The notes under the pieces are model-generated. The model had not been told where the DNA came from. It did not search any database and worked only from the letters and a program-made list of their open reading frames with translations. The position numbers were made by a program, and so were the translations under genes. A DNA stretch of 64,000 bases from Nocardiopsis sp. NRRL B-16309 (lineage in GTDB: Bacteria > Actinomycetota > Actinomycetes > Streptosporangiales > Streptosporangiaceae). Of this stretch, positions 35,458 through 44,276 are shown in pieces. Where the stretch lies: positions 1 through 64,000 of the forward strand of contig NZ_LGEC01000078.1 of assembly GCF_001279585.1 (NCBI RefSeq), written 5' to 3'. Each line of letters starts with the position of its first letter. The stretch's first letter is position 1.

Positions 35458-35691
35458 TCGGGATCTCCAGGAGTGCCCGTTCCCACAGGCCATCGTCAGA
35501 TCGCGCTCAGGCACAGACCGAGGACACGGGAAGGGGCCGGGTAGGCGGGAATCGAGTCATCATGCCAGATCGGAGGTCGCCCGACCTAATCGGTGACGGC
35601 ATACTTGACTGGTAAGAGGGGGATCAACAGGCGGCCGCGTGCGGGAGCAGCGGATGGTCCACCCCCATCGGTCCCGACCGAGGTAGAGGCA

Positions 35692-37131
35692 TTGCGCTTT
35701 CTCAACGACCAGGTCCCGCAGCAGGACCTCACCTACAGCGACGTGTTCATGGTTCCGAGCCGCAGCGCCGTGGGGTCGCGCCTGAGCGTCGACCTGTCGT
35801 CGCCGGACGGCACGGGCACCACCATCCCGCTGGTCGTGGCGAACATGACCGCGGTCGCCGGACGCCGGATGGCCGAGACGGTCGCCCGGCGCGGCGGCAT
35901 CACCGTCATACCGCAGGACATCCCGTTCGAGGTGGTCGCCGACGTCGTCGCCTGGACCAAGCGGCGCCACCTCGTCTACGACACCGCCATCACGCTCAAC
36001 CCGGCCAGCACGGTCGGCGAGGCGCTCAACCTGCTGCCCAAGCGCGCGCACAACGCCGTGATCGTGGTCGACGAGGCGCGCCGCCCGCTCGGTGTGGTCA
36101 CCGAGGCCGACTGCGCCGGTGTCGACCGCTTCGCGCAGCTGCGCGACGTCATGTCCACCGAACTCCTCACGATCCCGGACGGCACGAAGCCCCAGGAGGC
36201 GTTCGGGATCCTGCACGACTTCCGGCACCGCCTCGCCCCGGTCGTCGACGCCGAGGGCGGGCTGGTGGGCGTGCTCACCCGGACCGGCGCGCTGCGCTCC
36301 ACCCTGTACACGCCCGCGGTGGACGACGCGAACCGCCTGCGGATCGCGGCGGCCGTCGGCATCAACGGCGACGTGGCGGGCAAGGCCGCCGAGCTGCTGG
36401 ACGCCGGCGTGGACACGCTCGTGATCGACACCGCGCACGGCCACCAGGAGAAGATGGTCGCCGCGGTCGCCAAGGTGCGCGGGCTCGCGCCGGACGTGCC
36501 GATCGTGGCGGGCAACATCGTCACCGCCCGGGGCACCCGCGACCTCGTCGAGGCGGGCGCCGACATCGTCAAGGTCGGCGTCGGCCCCGGCGCGATGTGC
36601 ACCACCCGGATGATGACGGCCGTGGGCCGCCCGCAGTTCTCCGCGGTCCTGGAGTGCGCGGAGGCCGCGCGCGAGCTGGGCGCCCACGTGTGGGCCGACG
36701 GCGGCGTGCGCCACCCGCGCGACGTCGCCCTGGCGCTGGCCGCGGGCGCGTCCAACGTCATGGTGGGCTCCTGGTTCGCCGGGACCTACGAGTCGCCGGG
36801 CGACGTCATGCGCGACGCCCAGGGCCTGCAGTACAAGGAGAGCTTCGGCATGGCGTCGGCCCGCGCGGTGCGGCTGCGCACGGCCGACGACACCCCGTTC
36901 GAGCGCGCCCGCAAGGCCCTGTTCGAGGAGGGCATCTCCACGGGACGCATGTACCTGGACCCCGAGCGGCCCAGCGTGGAGGACCTGATCGACCAGATCA
37001 TCGCCGGCGTGCGCAGCTCGATGACCTACGCGGGCGCCACGTCCCTCGCGGAGTTCCGCGAGCGCGCGGTCGTCGGCGTCCAGAGCGCCGCGGGCTACAA
37101 CGAGGGACGTCCGGTACCGACGAGCTGGTAG
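35692..37131 (+). CDS. guaB1: GuaB1-type CBS-domain IMP dehydrogenase/GMP reductase
   Basis: 479 residues when started at TTG 35692 (MRFLND), which gives the length I recall for Mycobacterium GuaB1; GTG at 35593 would add 33 unrelated residues. The (beta/alpha)8 barrel is interrupted by a CBS pair (about residues 95-205: VIVVDEARRPLGVVTEADC, and APVVDAEGGLVGVLTRTG). The catalytic loop is VGVGPGAMCTTRMMT, with Cys in GAMCTT. GuaB1 of mycobacteria is reported to act as a GMP reductase in purine salvage rather than as an IMP dehydrogenase. A strong terminator follows. Confidence 0.94.
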   Translation: MRFLNDQVPQQDLTYSDVFMVPSRSAVGSRLSVDLSSPDGTGTTIPLVVANMTAVAGRRMAETVARRGGITVIPQDIPFEVVADVVAWTKRRHLVYDTAITLNPASTVGEALNLLPKRAHNAVIVVDEARRPLGVVTEADCAGVDRFAQLRDVMSTELLTIPDGTKPQEAFGILHDFRHRLAPVVDAEGGLVGVLTRTGALRSTLYTPAVDDANRLRIAAAVGINGDVAGKAAELLDAGVDTLVIDTAHGHQEKMVAAVAKVRGLAPDVPIVAGNIVTARGTRDLVEAGADIVKVGVGPGAMCTTRMMTAVGRPQFSAVLECAEAARELGAHVWADGGVRHPRDVALALAAGASNVMVGSWFAGTYESPGDVMRDAQGLQYKESFGMASARAVRLRTADDTPFERARKALFEEGISTGRMYLDPERPSVEDLIDQIIAGVRSSMTYAGATSLAEFRERAVVGVQSAAGYNEGRPVPTSW

Positions 37132-37177
37132 AGCCCAGTGTTTTCTGGGGCCGCCGCTCGTGCCTCGCAGGACTGAA

Positions 37178-37207
37178 CGGCCTGCCTCGACCCGTCGAGG
37201 CAGGCCG
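37178..37207 (+). terminator. Terminator of guaB1
   Basis: CGGCCTGCCTCGAC and GTCGAGGCAGGCCG make a perfect 14-pair stem with a minimal loop, followed by CTTT. It lies between two convergent genes and probably serves both. Confidence 0.88.
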
Positions 37208-37246
37208 CTTTCGTGCGGAACGGTCTGCGTCTCTCGCCGCCGGAAG

Positions 37247-38020
37247 CTAGGGGGCGTCGGCGCGGGCGGCGAGGACCGCTTTGCGGTGCTCGCCGCACAG
37301 GCGGTCGGCGTGCCGGACGGGTTCGGGCACGCGGTACCTGGGCGACAGGCGCAGCACCAGCTCGGCGGCGCCGGCCAGGTCCACCCGGTGGCCCACCGAC
37401 ACGTAGACCGGCTTGACCCCGGCGCGGGTGCGCAGCACCCGGCCGACGACCTCCGCGCCCTCCGCGGCCAGGGCCGCGGAGTCCGCCACCACCTCCGAGC
37501 GGCCCGCGACCATGGGCGTCCACGAGCCCCGCTCGCCGCCCGGCTCGGAGTGCTTGCCGTAGAGCACCGACTTCGCCGATCCCACCACCGGCAGGTCCAG
37601 CAGGACCCCCAGGTGGCAGGCGACCCCGAACCGCCGCGGGTGGGCCAGGCCGAACCCGTCGCACAGGTAGACGTCGGGGGTGACCGTGAGCCGCCCCAGC
37701 GCCTCCAGGACGGGCGGCGACTCCCGGAAGGCGAACAGCCCGGAGATGTAGGGGAACGAGGGCTCCGCCGAGATGACGGCGGAGTCCACGACCTCCATCG
37801 TCCGCACGTCCAGCACGACGGCCGCCGCGGCCAGCGCCGAGTCGTCCCTGGCGTAGCTGACGTCCAGCCCCGCGACGTAGCGGACGGCGTCGACGTCCAG
37901 GGGCTCCTCGCGCACCCGGCCCGCCATCTCGCGCTGCAGCGCGGTGGCCTCCTTCGGCTCCCGCGGCCACAGCCCCGGGTCGTCCAGGACACGCCCGACG
38001 CGCTCGGCGATCTCCGACAT
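37247..38020 (-). CDS. nfi: Endonuclease V
   Basis: 257 residues, ATG at 38020. EndoV motifs: AGLDVSYARDD (catalytic Asp), FPYISGLFAFRESP, LCDGFGLAHPRRFGVACHLG and PVVGSAKSVLYG, in the normal order. It cuts the second phosphodiester bond 3' of deoxyinosine, starting repair of deaminated adenine. The enzyme is somewhat longer than E. coli Nfi because of its C-terminal tail. It is divergent from the ABC-YhgE operon. Confidence 0.94.
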   Translation of the reverse strand: MSEIAERVGRVLDDPGLWPREPKEATALQREMAGRVREEPLDVDAVRYVAGLDVSYARDDSALAAAAVVLDVRTMEVVDSAVISAEPSFPYISGLFAFRESPPVLEALGRLTVTPDVYLCDGFGLAHPRRFGVACHLGVLLDLPVVGSAKSVLYGKHSEPGGERGSWTPMVAGRSEVVADSAALAAEGAEVVGRVLRTRAGVKPVYVSVGHRVDLAGAAELVLRLSPRYRVPEPVRHADRLCGEHRKAVLAARADAP

Positions 38021-38179
38021 CCCGTCTCCCTCCGTCAGTCACGGCCGGTCCGCTCCATCCTCGTCTACCCGGCCGCCCTCTCGCGCGCGTAAAAAGCAGG
38101 GCAGCTCCGCGCGCGTTGCGTTGTGCCGGAGCACACAGTCCCCAACGCTCGGCGGAGGGGCTCCCGGGAGTACTGTTGC

Positions 38180-38205
38180 TTTTGAACTGACTGGTCAGTT
38201 CAAAA
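38180..38205. promoter_or_regulatory. 26-bp palindromic operator before the ABC-YhgE operon
   Basis: TTTTGAACTGAC (38180-38191) and GTCAGTTCAAAA (38194-38205) are perfect inverted repeats around a TG centre. The site lies 18 bases before the ATG, in the plus-strand promoter zone. The operon ends with a TetR gene, the likely binder. Confidence 0.85.
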
Positions 38206-38223
38206 AGAGGGGAGGCCATCACC

Positions 38224-39033
38224 ATGCGTCGGGCCACCGGAGCTCGCGTCCACGCCGAGGACGTCACGCTCGGCACCCGCGAGGGCACCGTCTACTCGGG
38301 CGTGGGGTTCACCGCCAGGCCGGGGACGCTCACCGTCTTCCAGGCCGACTCCGGCGGCGGGCGCAGCGCCCTGCTGCTCACGCTCACCGGCCGGATGAAG
38401 CCCTCCTCGGGCACGCTGCACGTCGACGGCTTCTCCCTGCCGAAGCAGGCACGCAAGGCGCGGCGGATCAGCGCGCTCGGCCTGATGGAGGGCGTCAACG
38501 ACCTCGACGACCGGCTCCGGGTCCGCGAGCACCTGGCCGAGGGCCTGCTGCTGCGGATGCGCCCGGCCGCGCGCGGCACCACGGACGAGGCCATGGCGGC
38601 CGTCGGGCTCGGCGACCTGGACCGGTCGACGCTGGTCAAGGAGCTGACGATGCTGGAACGGCGCCGCTTCGGCACGGCTCTGGCCCTGGTCAACGAACCC
38701 CGGCTGCTGGCGGTCGACGACGTCGACGCCGGACTGTGCCGCGAGCGCCAGGCCGAGATGTGGCGGACCCTGCGCGACCTCGCGGCGGCCGGGCTCACCG
38801 TGATCGCCACCTGCGCCGATCCCACGGCCCTGGTCGAGGACCCGGGCGCGCTGGACCGCGACGTGCAGGGACCCTTCCCCATCCCGCAGGGCTCCGACGA
38901 CCGGGCCCACGCGGCGGCCTCCCCCGACGGGACGGACGGCGCGCGCGGCAGGCACGCGGCTCCGGATCCGATCCCCCTCGACGAACTCCTCCACCACCGG
39001 ACGGAAGGGAACTCCACCCGTGGCCAGGCGTAG
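38224..39033 (+). CDS. ABC ATPase-like protein with degenerate Walker A
   Basis: 269 residues, ATG at 38224. The fold of an ABC ATPase is clear (LTVFQADSGGGRSALLLTLTGRMKPSSGTLHVDG, LLAVDDVDAGLCRERQ). However, the P-loop Lys is Arg (DSGGGRSA), the signature LSGGQ is replaced by LTMLERRR, and the Walker B catalytic Glu is Asp or absent. It probably binds ATP poorly and may be regulatory. It overlaps the YhgE/Pip start by 14 bases. Similar ATPase-YhgE pairs occur in many actinomycetes. Confidence 0.85.
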   Translation: MRRATGARVHAEDVTLGTREGTVYSGVGFTARPGTLTVFQADSGGGRSALLLTLTGRMKPSSGTLHVDGFSLPKQARKARRISALGLMEGVNDLDDRLRVREHLAEGLLLRMRPAARGTTDEAMAAVGLGDLDRSTLVKELTMLERRRFGTALALVNEPRLLAVDDVDAGLCRERQAEMWRTLRDLAAAGLTVIATCADPTALVEDPGALDRDVQGPFPIPQGSDDRAHAAASPDGTDGARGRHAAPDPIPLDELLHHRTEGNSTRGQA

Positions 39034-41212
39034 ACTCCCGCGCGCCGAGCGTGCGAGGCCGCAGAAGGCACAGGCACGAAGCGAGCCGGGCCGAGTCGAG
39101 GAACGCGCGGAGGCCCCGAGCAGGCCGCGCTACCGCCCCTTCGCGGTGCCCCGCCTCGGGCTGCTCACCATGCGGTCCTTCCTGCGCTCACCGCTGCCGA
39201 CCGCGGCTCTGGCGGCGCTCCTGATCATCCCCCTGCTGTACTCCGGCATGTACCTGTGGTCCTTCTGGGACCCCTTCGGCCGGATGGAGAACCTGCCCAT
39301 CGCCCTGGTCAACGAGGACGTCCCGGTCGAGGTCGGCGACCGCGAGGTCGCCGCGGGCGACGAGCTCGCCGACACCCTCATGGACGGCGCGGACCTGGAC
39401 TGGCGGCTGGTGGACGCCGACGAGGCCGCCCGGGGCGTGGCCGACGGCACCTACTACGTCTCGCTGACCATCCCGTCCCGGTTCAGCGAGAACCTGACCT
39501 CCCCCTCGCGCGACCGGGAGCAACCCGTCCCGGCCATGCTCGTGGCCAACTACAACGACTCCAACAGCTACATCGTCCGGTCCCTGGCCGGGGCGGCGTT
39601 CAAGGAGGTCCGCGAGGCCGCCGCCGAGTCGGCGATCAGCGACTACCTCGACGAGATCTTCCTCGGCTTCAACGAGATCCACGGCTCCACCGAGGAGGCC
39701 GCCGAGGGCGCCGACGAGCTGGCGGGGGGCGCCGACTCCGCCGAGGAGGGCTCGGGCGACCTGTCGACGGGGATCGACGAGGCGCACACCGGCGCCGGCT
39801 CGCTCAGCAGCGGCCTGGGCGAGCTCTACACCGGCTCGCGCGAGCTGGCCACCGGCGCCACGACGGCCTCCGACGAGGTCTCCACCCAGGTCGAGAAGTT
39901 GGACGAGGTGGCCGACGAGGTCCTCCCCCAGCTGGAGGAGGACCTGCCCGGCCTCCAGGAGCGCGCGCGGAGCGTCTCGCGGATCGCGGGCGACCTGTCC
40001 ACCGCCCTGGACGCCCTGCCCGAGGAGATCGACACCACCGGGATGACCGCGGTGGACCAGCGCCTGGCGGAGTACCTGGAGTCCCATCCCGACCTGGAGA
40101 CCGAGGAGCCGGAGCTGCACACGCTGCTCACCGACGTCCAGGACGCGCTGGGCGTCGGACTGTCCACCGCGGAGTACGTCAACGACAACCGCGAGGACAT
40201 CCGGACGGCCTCCGAGGAGGCCTCGGAGCTGAGCGGGGACGCGGCGCGGCTGGCCGAGGACCTCCCGGGCATGGTCGACCAGGCCGAGGAGGCGCGCGAC
40301 CAGGTCGACGAGCTGGACGAGGGCCTGTCGGAGATCGCCTCGGGCGCCCGCACGCTGCGCGACGGGCTCAGCGACGCCTCCGACGGCGCCGCCGACCTCG
40401 ACGAGGGGCTGGGCGAGCTGAGCGGCGGCGCGGGCGACCTGCACGACGGGCTGGGCGACCTGTCCGAGGGGTCGGACGAGCTCGCCGAGGGCCTGTCCGA
40501 GGGGGTCGACGAGATCCCCACGTACTCCGACGGGGGCCGGACCACGGCGGCCGACATGATGAGTCGGCCGGTCCGCCTGGACACCGAGATCGACAACGAG
40601 GCCCCCAACTACGGCACCGGGTTCGCGCCGTTCTTCGTGCCGCTGTCGCTGTGGGTGGGCGCCATGGTCGTGTTCATGGTGCTGCCCGCCCTGTCCTCCC
40701 GGGCCCTGTCCTCGACCGCCGCCTCCTGGCGCGTGGCGCTGGCGGGACGCGTGGTCCCCCTGCTGCTGGGGGCGGGGCAGGTCGCGGTGATGCTGACGGC
40801 GCTGCACCTGCTGCTGGACCTGGAGGCGGAGCGCTGGCCGCTGATGATCGCGTTCCTGCTGCTGACCTCGGCCGCCTTCACCGCCACGGTGCAGTACCTG
40901 AACGTCCAGTTCAACGCGGCGGGGCGGGTGATCGCGCTGGCCCTGCTCGTCCTGCAGCTGACCTCGGCCGGAGGCACCTATCCGATCGAGACCAGCCCCG
41001 GGTTCTTCCAGGCCGTCGGGCCGTACCTGCCCCTCCACTGGGCCGTGACGGCGATGCGCCACCTGATCGGCGGCGGGGAGATGGCCCTGGTGTGGCAGGC
41101 CTTCGGGGTGATGTCGCTGTGGCTGGTGGTTCCCCTGCTACTCACGTGGGTGGCGGTCGAACGCAAGAGGACCTGGACCATGAGCGCCCTCTACCCCGCG
41201 CTCAAGCTCTGA
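39020..41212 (+). CDS. YhgE/Pip-domain membrane protein
   Basis: 730 residues from GTG at 39020, inside the preceding gene. One N-terminal helix (about residues 55-75, AALAALLIIPLLYSGMYLW), a conserved post-helix pattern MENLPIALVNEDVPVE, and a long extracytoplasmic region of Asp/Gly/Glu-rich heptad-like repeats (about 225-500). Then five to six C-terminal helices (from about 540, FAPFFVPLSLWVGAMVVFMV). This is the YhgE/Pip (phage infection protein) layout, ABC-2-like in its membrane part. The first 35 residues are Arg/Ala-rich, and their DNA resembles the family A repeat. Transported substrate unknown. Confidence 0.92.
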   Translation: MARRRLPRAERARPQKAQARSEPGRVEERAEAPSRPRYRPFAVPRLGLLTMRSFLRSPLPTAALAALLIIPLLYSGMYLWSFWDPFGRMENLPIALVNEDVPVEVGDREVAAGDELADTLMDGADLDWRLVDADEAARGVADGTYYVSLTIPSRFSENLTSPSRDREQPVPAMLVANYNDSNSYIVRSLAGAAFKEVREAAAESAISDYLDEIFLGFNEIHGSTEEAAEGADELAGGADSAEEGSGDLSTGIDEAHTGAGSLSSGLGELYTGSRELATGATTASDEVSTQVEKLDEVADEVLPQLEEDLPGLQERARSVSRIAGDLSTALDALPEEIDTTGMTAVDQRLAEYLESHPDLETEEPELHTLLTDVQDALGVGLSTAEYVNDNREDIRTASEEASELSGDAARLAEDLPGMVDQAEEARDQVDELDEGLSEIASGARTLRDGLSDASDGAADLDEGLGELSGGAGDLHDGLGDLSEGSDELAEGLSEGVDEIPTYSDGGRTTAADMMSRPVRLDTEIDNEAPNYGTGFAPFFVPLSLWVGAMVVFMVLPALSSRALSSTAASWRVALAGRVVPLLLGAGQVAVMLTALHLLLDLEAERWPLMIAFLLLTSAAFTATVQYLNVQFNAAGRVIALALLVLQLTSAGGTYPIETSPGFFQAVGPYLPLHWAVTAMRHLIGGGEMALVWQAFGVMSLWLVVPLLLTWVAVERKRTWTMSALYPALKL

Positions 41213-41402
41213 CGGCGGGAGCGGCCGCGCCGGCCGTGCGACCGCGCGCGGGTAGCGTGGGAGGGCGCCGACCGGCGTGGACCGGAGCACGGACACCGCG
41301 CCGCCGGGCCGCCGCGGTCCACGGGCCGGCGGCCGGCCGGCGACGAGTCGTAGGAAGGAGACGGACGCACCCGCCCCGAGGGACGGGTCGTCCAACCCCC
41401 AG

Positions 41403-42047
41403 ATGAGTGTGCGCACCCCCAGCGGTGACCGCCCGATGAGCAGACGCCGCGAGGCCACGCGCCAGCGCCTGTTCGAGGCGGCGATCACGCTGATCTCCGA
41501 GCAGGGGTACGACGCCACGACCGTCGACGAGATCGCCGAGCGGGCCGGGGTGGCCAAGGGCACCGTCTACTACAACTTCGGCGGCAAGAGCGAGCTGTAC
41601 ACGGCCCTGATGGAGTGGGGCGTGACCAGGCTGGCCCAGACCCTGGCCGAGGCGGTCCCCGCCCCCGACGCGGGTGTACCGCCGCGCGCGGCGCTCGCGG
41701 GCGTCCTGCGCGCCGGCGTGGTGTTCATCGGTGCCCACGAGGCGCTGGCCCGGATGCTCATGGCCGAGGCCTGGCGCACCAACCGGGCCTGGTACACGGC
41801 GGTCCACCAGATCCGCACCGAGGCGATCGGGGTGATCACCGCACTGCTGGACGACCTCGTGCGCGAAGGACTGGTCCGGCCGGATCTGGACACCGCCCTT
41901 GCGGGTTCGGCGCTGTTCGGCATGGTGGTGAGCGTGGCCCTGGACTGGCGCACGCTCCAGCCCGAGCGCCCCATCGAGGACATCCACGCCACCCTGGCTC
42001 ACATGGCGGACGGTCTGGTCGGTCCGCCGCCGACCCCGCCGTCCTAG
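41403..42047 (+). CDS. TetR-family regulator of the ABC-YhgE operon
   Basis: 214 residues from ATG at 41403 (ATG 41436 is a good alternative, 203 residues; neither has a Shine-Dalgarno). Helix-turn-helix: REATRQRLFEAAITLISEQG, then YDATTVDEIAERAGVAKGTV, then YYNFGGKSELY. The C-terminal helical domain belongs to the TetR_C type often found with YhgE or MmpL exporters. It follows YhgE on the same strand and is the natural reader of the 26-bp palindrome at 38180-38205. Confidence 0.92.
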   Translation: MSVRTPSGDRPMSRRREATRQRLFEAAITLISEQGYDATTVDEIAERAGVAKGTVYYNFGGKSELYTALMEWGVTRLAQTLAEAVPAPDAGVPPRAALAGVLRAGVVFIGAHEALARMLMAEAWRTNRAWYTAVHQIRTEAIGVITALLDDLVREGLVRPDLDTALAGSALFGMVVSVALDWRTLQPERPIEDIHATLAHMADGLVGPPPTPPS

Positions 42048-42090
42048 CGTCCCGGCGTTCCAGAGACCTCCCGAGAGGACATCCCCCACG

Positions 42091-42486
42091 ATGGCCGAGT
42101 TCTACCCCCTGATCCCCGTTCTCGCGGGCGTGGTCCTGCTGTGGACGGTCACGCGCGAGATCCGCCTGGAACTGCGCCTGGTACGCCACGGGATACGCGC
42201 CAAGGCCCGGATCATCGGCTACCACGAGACGTCGACCGCCTCGCGGATGGTCGTGCAGTTCCGGACCGAGGACGGCCTGGAGATCCACGCCGAGCACGAG
42301 AGCTCGGGCTGGACCGCCTCCCGGTCCGGGGAGATCGTCACCGTCTCCTACGATCCGGAGGCGCCCGAACAGGCCCGGATCGTCTCGGGCCCCTGGCTCT
42401 CCCGCTACGTGCGGGTGATGTTCGGCGGGCTCGGGGCGCTCCTGGTGCTCATCGGCCTGCTGCTGGGCTACCTGGCGTGGAGCTGA
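42091..42486 (+). CDS. DUF3592 membrane protein
   Basis: 131 residues, ATG at 42091. A helix at each end (about residues 5-20 and 108-128) encloses a small beta domain with the DUF3592 pattern RAKARIIGYHE ... VVQFRTEDGLEIHAEHE ... GEIVTVSYDPEAPEQARI. Function unknown. Its last 38 bases overlap the convergent VanZ-RDD gene. Confidence 0.88.
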   Translation: MAEFYPLIPVLAGVVLLWTVTREIRLELRLVRHGIRAKARIIGYHETSTASRMVVQFRTEDGLEIHAEHESSGWTASRSGEIVTVSYDPEAPEQARIVSGPWLSRYVRVMFGGLGALLVLIGLLLGYLAWS

Positions 42487-43690
42487 CGCCCGCACCGGCG
42501 TACTCCGCCGGCGCGGCGTAGCGGACCAGGCGGTCGGGCAGTCCGCCGTCCAGGACCGAACGGGTCCGGACCCGGACCCCGCACACCAGGTCGGCCAGGC
42601 CCGCCCGGTCCGGCCGCACCACCGCCGTGCTCCCGTGGAGGGCGGCCACGGCGAGCGCGGCCCAGGCCGGGCCCAGTGCGAGCAGCAGGGCGACCGGGAC
42701 CTGGAGCAGCAGCGTGCGCACCAGGACCCGCCACCGTGCGGCGGAGCGCGGCGCGGCGGGCGAGGTCAGCGCCAGGTGCACGGCGGCGGCCCCCAGCGTG
42801 GCGCGGTCGCGGCGCAGGTGCGGCAGGACCAGGGCGAAGACGGCGGCGCAGCCGAGCAGCGCGGCGACGCGGACCTGGTCCACGGCCGTGGGCCGGACGA
42901 CCTCGTAGGCCCGCAGGAGCGCCACCAGGGCGGCCGTGCCGTACCACCACAGGCCCAGGTCCAGCAGGGCGCCGGTCATCCGCCGCCCGAGGTCGGGGAC
43001 GAGGCGGTCCGGCAGGGCCGCGGGCCATCCGCGCGCGGGCCCCTTCGGCCACAGCGGGAGGACCCAGCGGGCGAGCAGCCAGCCGGTGAGGGTCCCGGCG
43101 GCGCCGAGGGCGACCAGCGCCGGGGAGGTGTCCGCGTACGCGCACGGGTACAGCCCCAGCAGCCCGGTGGCGCGCAGGAGGGCGGCGGCCGCGGCGAGTC
43201 CGGTGCCCAGGGCCAGCGTGAGCGCCCAGCCGCGGCGGAAGCGCCAGCGGGCCAGGACGCCGACGGGGAGGAAGAGCGCGAAGGCCAGGGCCATCGCGCG
43301 GGGCGTGTCGGCGGGGGCTGCCCACGGAAGGGCGGAGTCCGGCCGGGCGCCGGCCACGGACGGGTCGAGGGCGCACAGCCCGTCGGCGTTGGCGGGCAGC
43401 GGCCAGACGGCGTAGAGGGCCAGGCACGCACCGGTGGCCAGCGCGGCCGTGGTGAGGCGTCCCGGCCAGCCGTGCTGGCGCCCGTAGCGGCGGTGCTGGC
43501 CGCGCAGGTAGAGCGCGGCGCCGATGACCACGAGCAGGGGCACGGCGGCGACCGCCACGTCGATGGCGGCCTGTCCTCCGCCGAACGGTGGGCCCATCAG
43601 TGGGTTGGGGCGCGCGTCCCCCGAGGCCGGTCCGGCCGTGCTGGGGTCGGGCGCCCTCCTCCTTCCGAGAAGTGGTACCGCGTACCGCAT
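42449..43690 (-). CDS. VanZ-like/RDD membrane protein
   Basis: 413 residues from ATG at 43690 (an internal ATG at 43597 is possible). A first half with VanZ-like segments (FALFLPVGVLARWRFRRGWALTLALG, and an acidic loop) is followed by an RDD domain (about residues 225-395) that opens with VPDLGRRMTGALLDLGLWWYG and ends with GLADLVCGVRVR. About eight helices. VanZ-like proteins can give teicoplanin resistance, and RDD proteins act in transport or osmotic stress; the fusion has no known role. It is convergent with DUF3592 and overlaps it. Confidence 0.82.
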   Translation of the reverse strand: MRYAVPLLGRRRAPDPSTAGPASGDARPNPLMGPPFGGGQAAIDVAVAAVPLLVVIGAALYLRGQHRRYGRQHGWPGRLTTAALATGACLALYAVWPLPANADGLCALDPSVAGARPDSALPWAAPADTPRAMALAFALFLPVGVLARWRFRRGWALTLALGTGLAAAAALLRATGLLGLYPCAYADTSPALVALGAAGTLTGWLLARWVLPLWPKGPARGWPAALPDRLVPDLGRRMTGALLDLGLWWYGTAALVALLRAYEVVRPTAVDQVRVAALLGCAAVFALVLPHLRRDRATLGAAAVHLALTSPAAPRSAARWRVLVRTLLLQVPVALLLALGPAWAALAVAALHGSTAVVRPDRAGLADLVCGVRVRTRSVLDGGLPDRLVRYAAPAEYAGAGVSSTPGSPAAGR

Positions 43691-44276
43691 GGCGCGGCCG
43701 CCGGGGATCGGGCGCGGGAACGGACCGCCCGTCGTGGCCGCTCGGCCCCGGGAACCCGCCCACTCCGCGCCGCAACGCTAGTACGCCGAGCGGGGGCGGC
43801 GGGCCGAAACAGCGAATTCCGCCTCCGTGTGCCCCTTCCGAAGCGAAACTCGCCACACCCCCTGTTGACTCTTATGACGTTTGTCCTATTCTGCAGTGGC
43901 CCTACCTCGTGAGTAACCACCTGATGACTGGACATATCTGCCCAACATGGCAGACTGCCTCAGCACGCGGAACGCACACCTTCCGCGTGCCAGGGCGTGT
44001 TCGTCGGGTGCCCCCTCCACGATGCGGGGATCCGCGCCGCGGGCGTCCGCCGGGGGCGGTGGCCAGCGACGCGCCGCGGAGCGGTGGACCGCTCGCCGCA
44101 CCCTAGGCGCCGACCCGCGACGCCGAGCGGGGACGCGAGTGGTTACCCTGCGGTAGGTCCGCGTCACCACCCCGCACGCGGACCCGGCCCCCAGGGGCGG
44201 TCGGCCCCGCCCCCGCGCGGGCCGCGCGCCCTCCCCCCACGTACCAGCGGCCGCCCCCGGCCCCCGAGGAACACTC
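43691..44276. other. Long region upstream of the conservon
   Basis: 586 bases with no gene I can support. The main feature is a promoter-like pair at 43865-43892. The final 200 bases are GC-rich with short repeats of CCCGC and GGCGC and no defined structure. Confidence 0.4.
43865..43892 (+). promoter_or_regulatory. Promoter-like TTGACT-N16-TATTCT
   Basis: TTGACT (43865-43870) and TATTCT (43887-43892) with a 16-base spacer are the best match to a housekeeping promoter in this part. If it drives the conservon, the leader is about 380 bases long. Confidence 0.55.

Noticed and set aside
35593..35691. GTG start for guaB1 adding 33 residues
   Set aside because: The extension has no family similarity, while TTG 35692 gives MRFLND and the usual 479-residue length.
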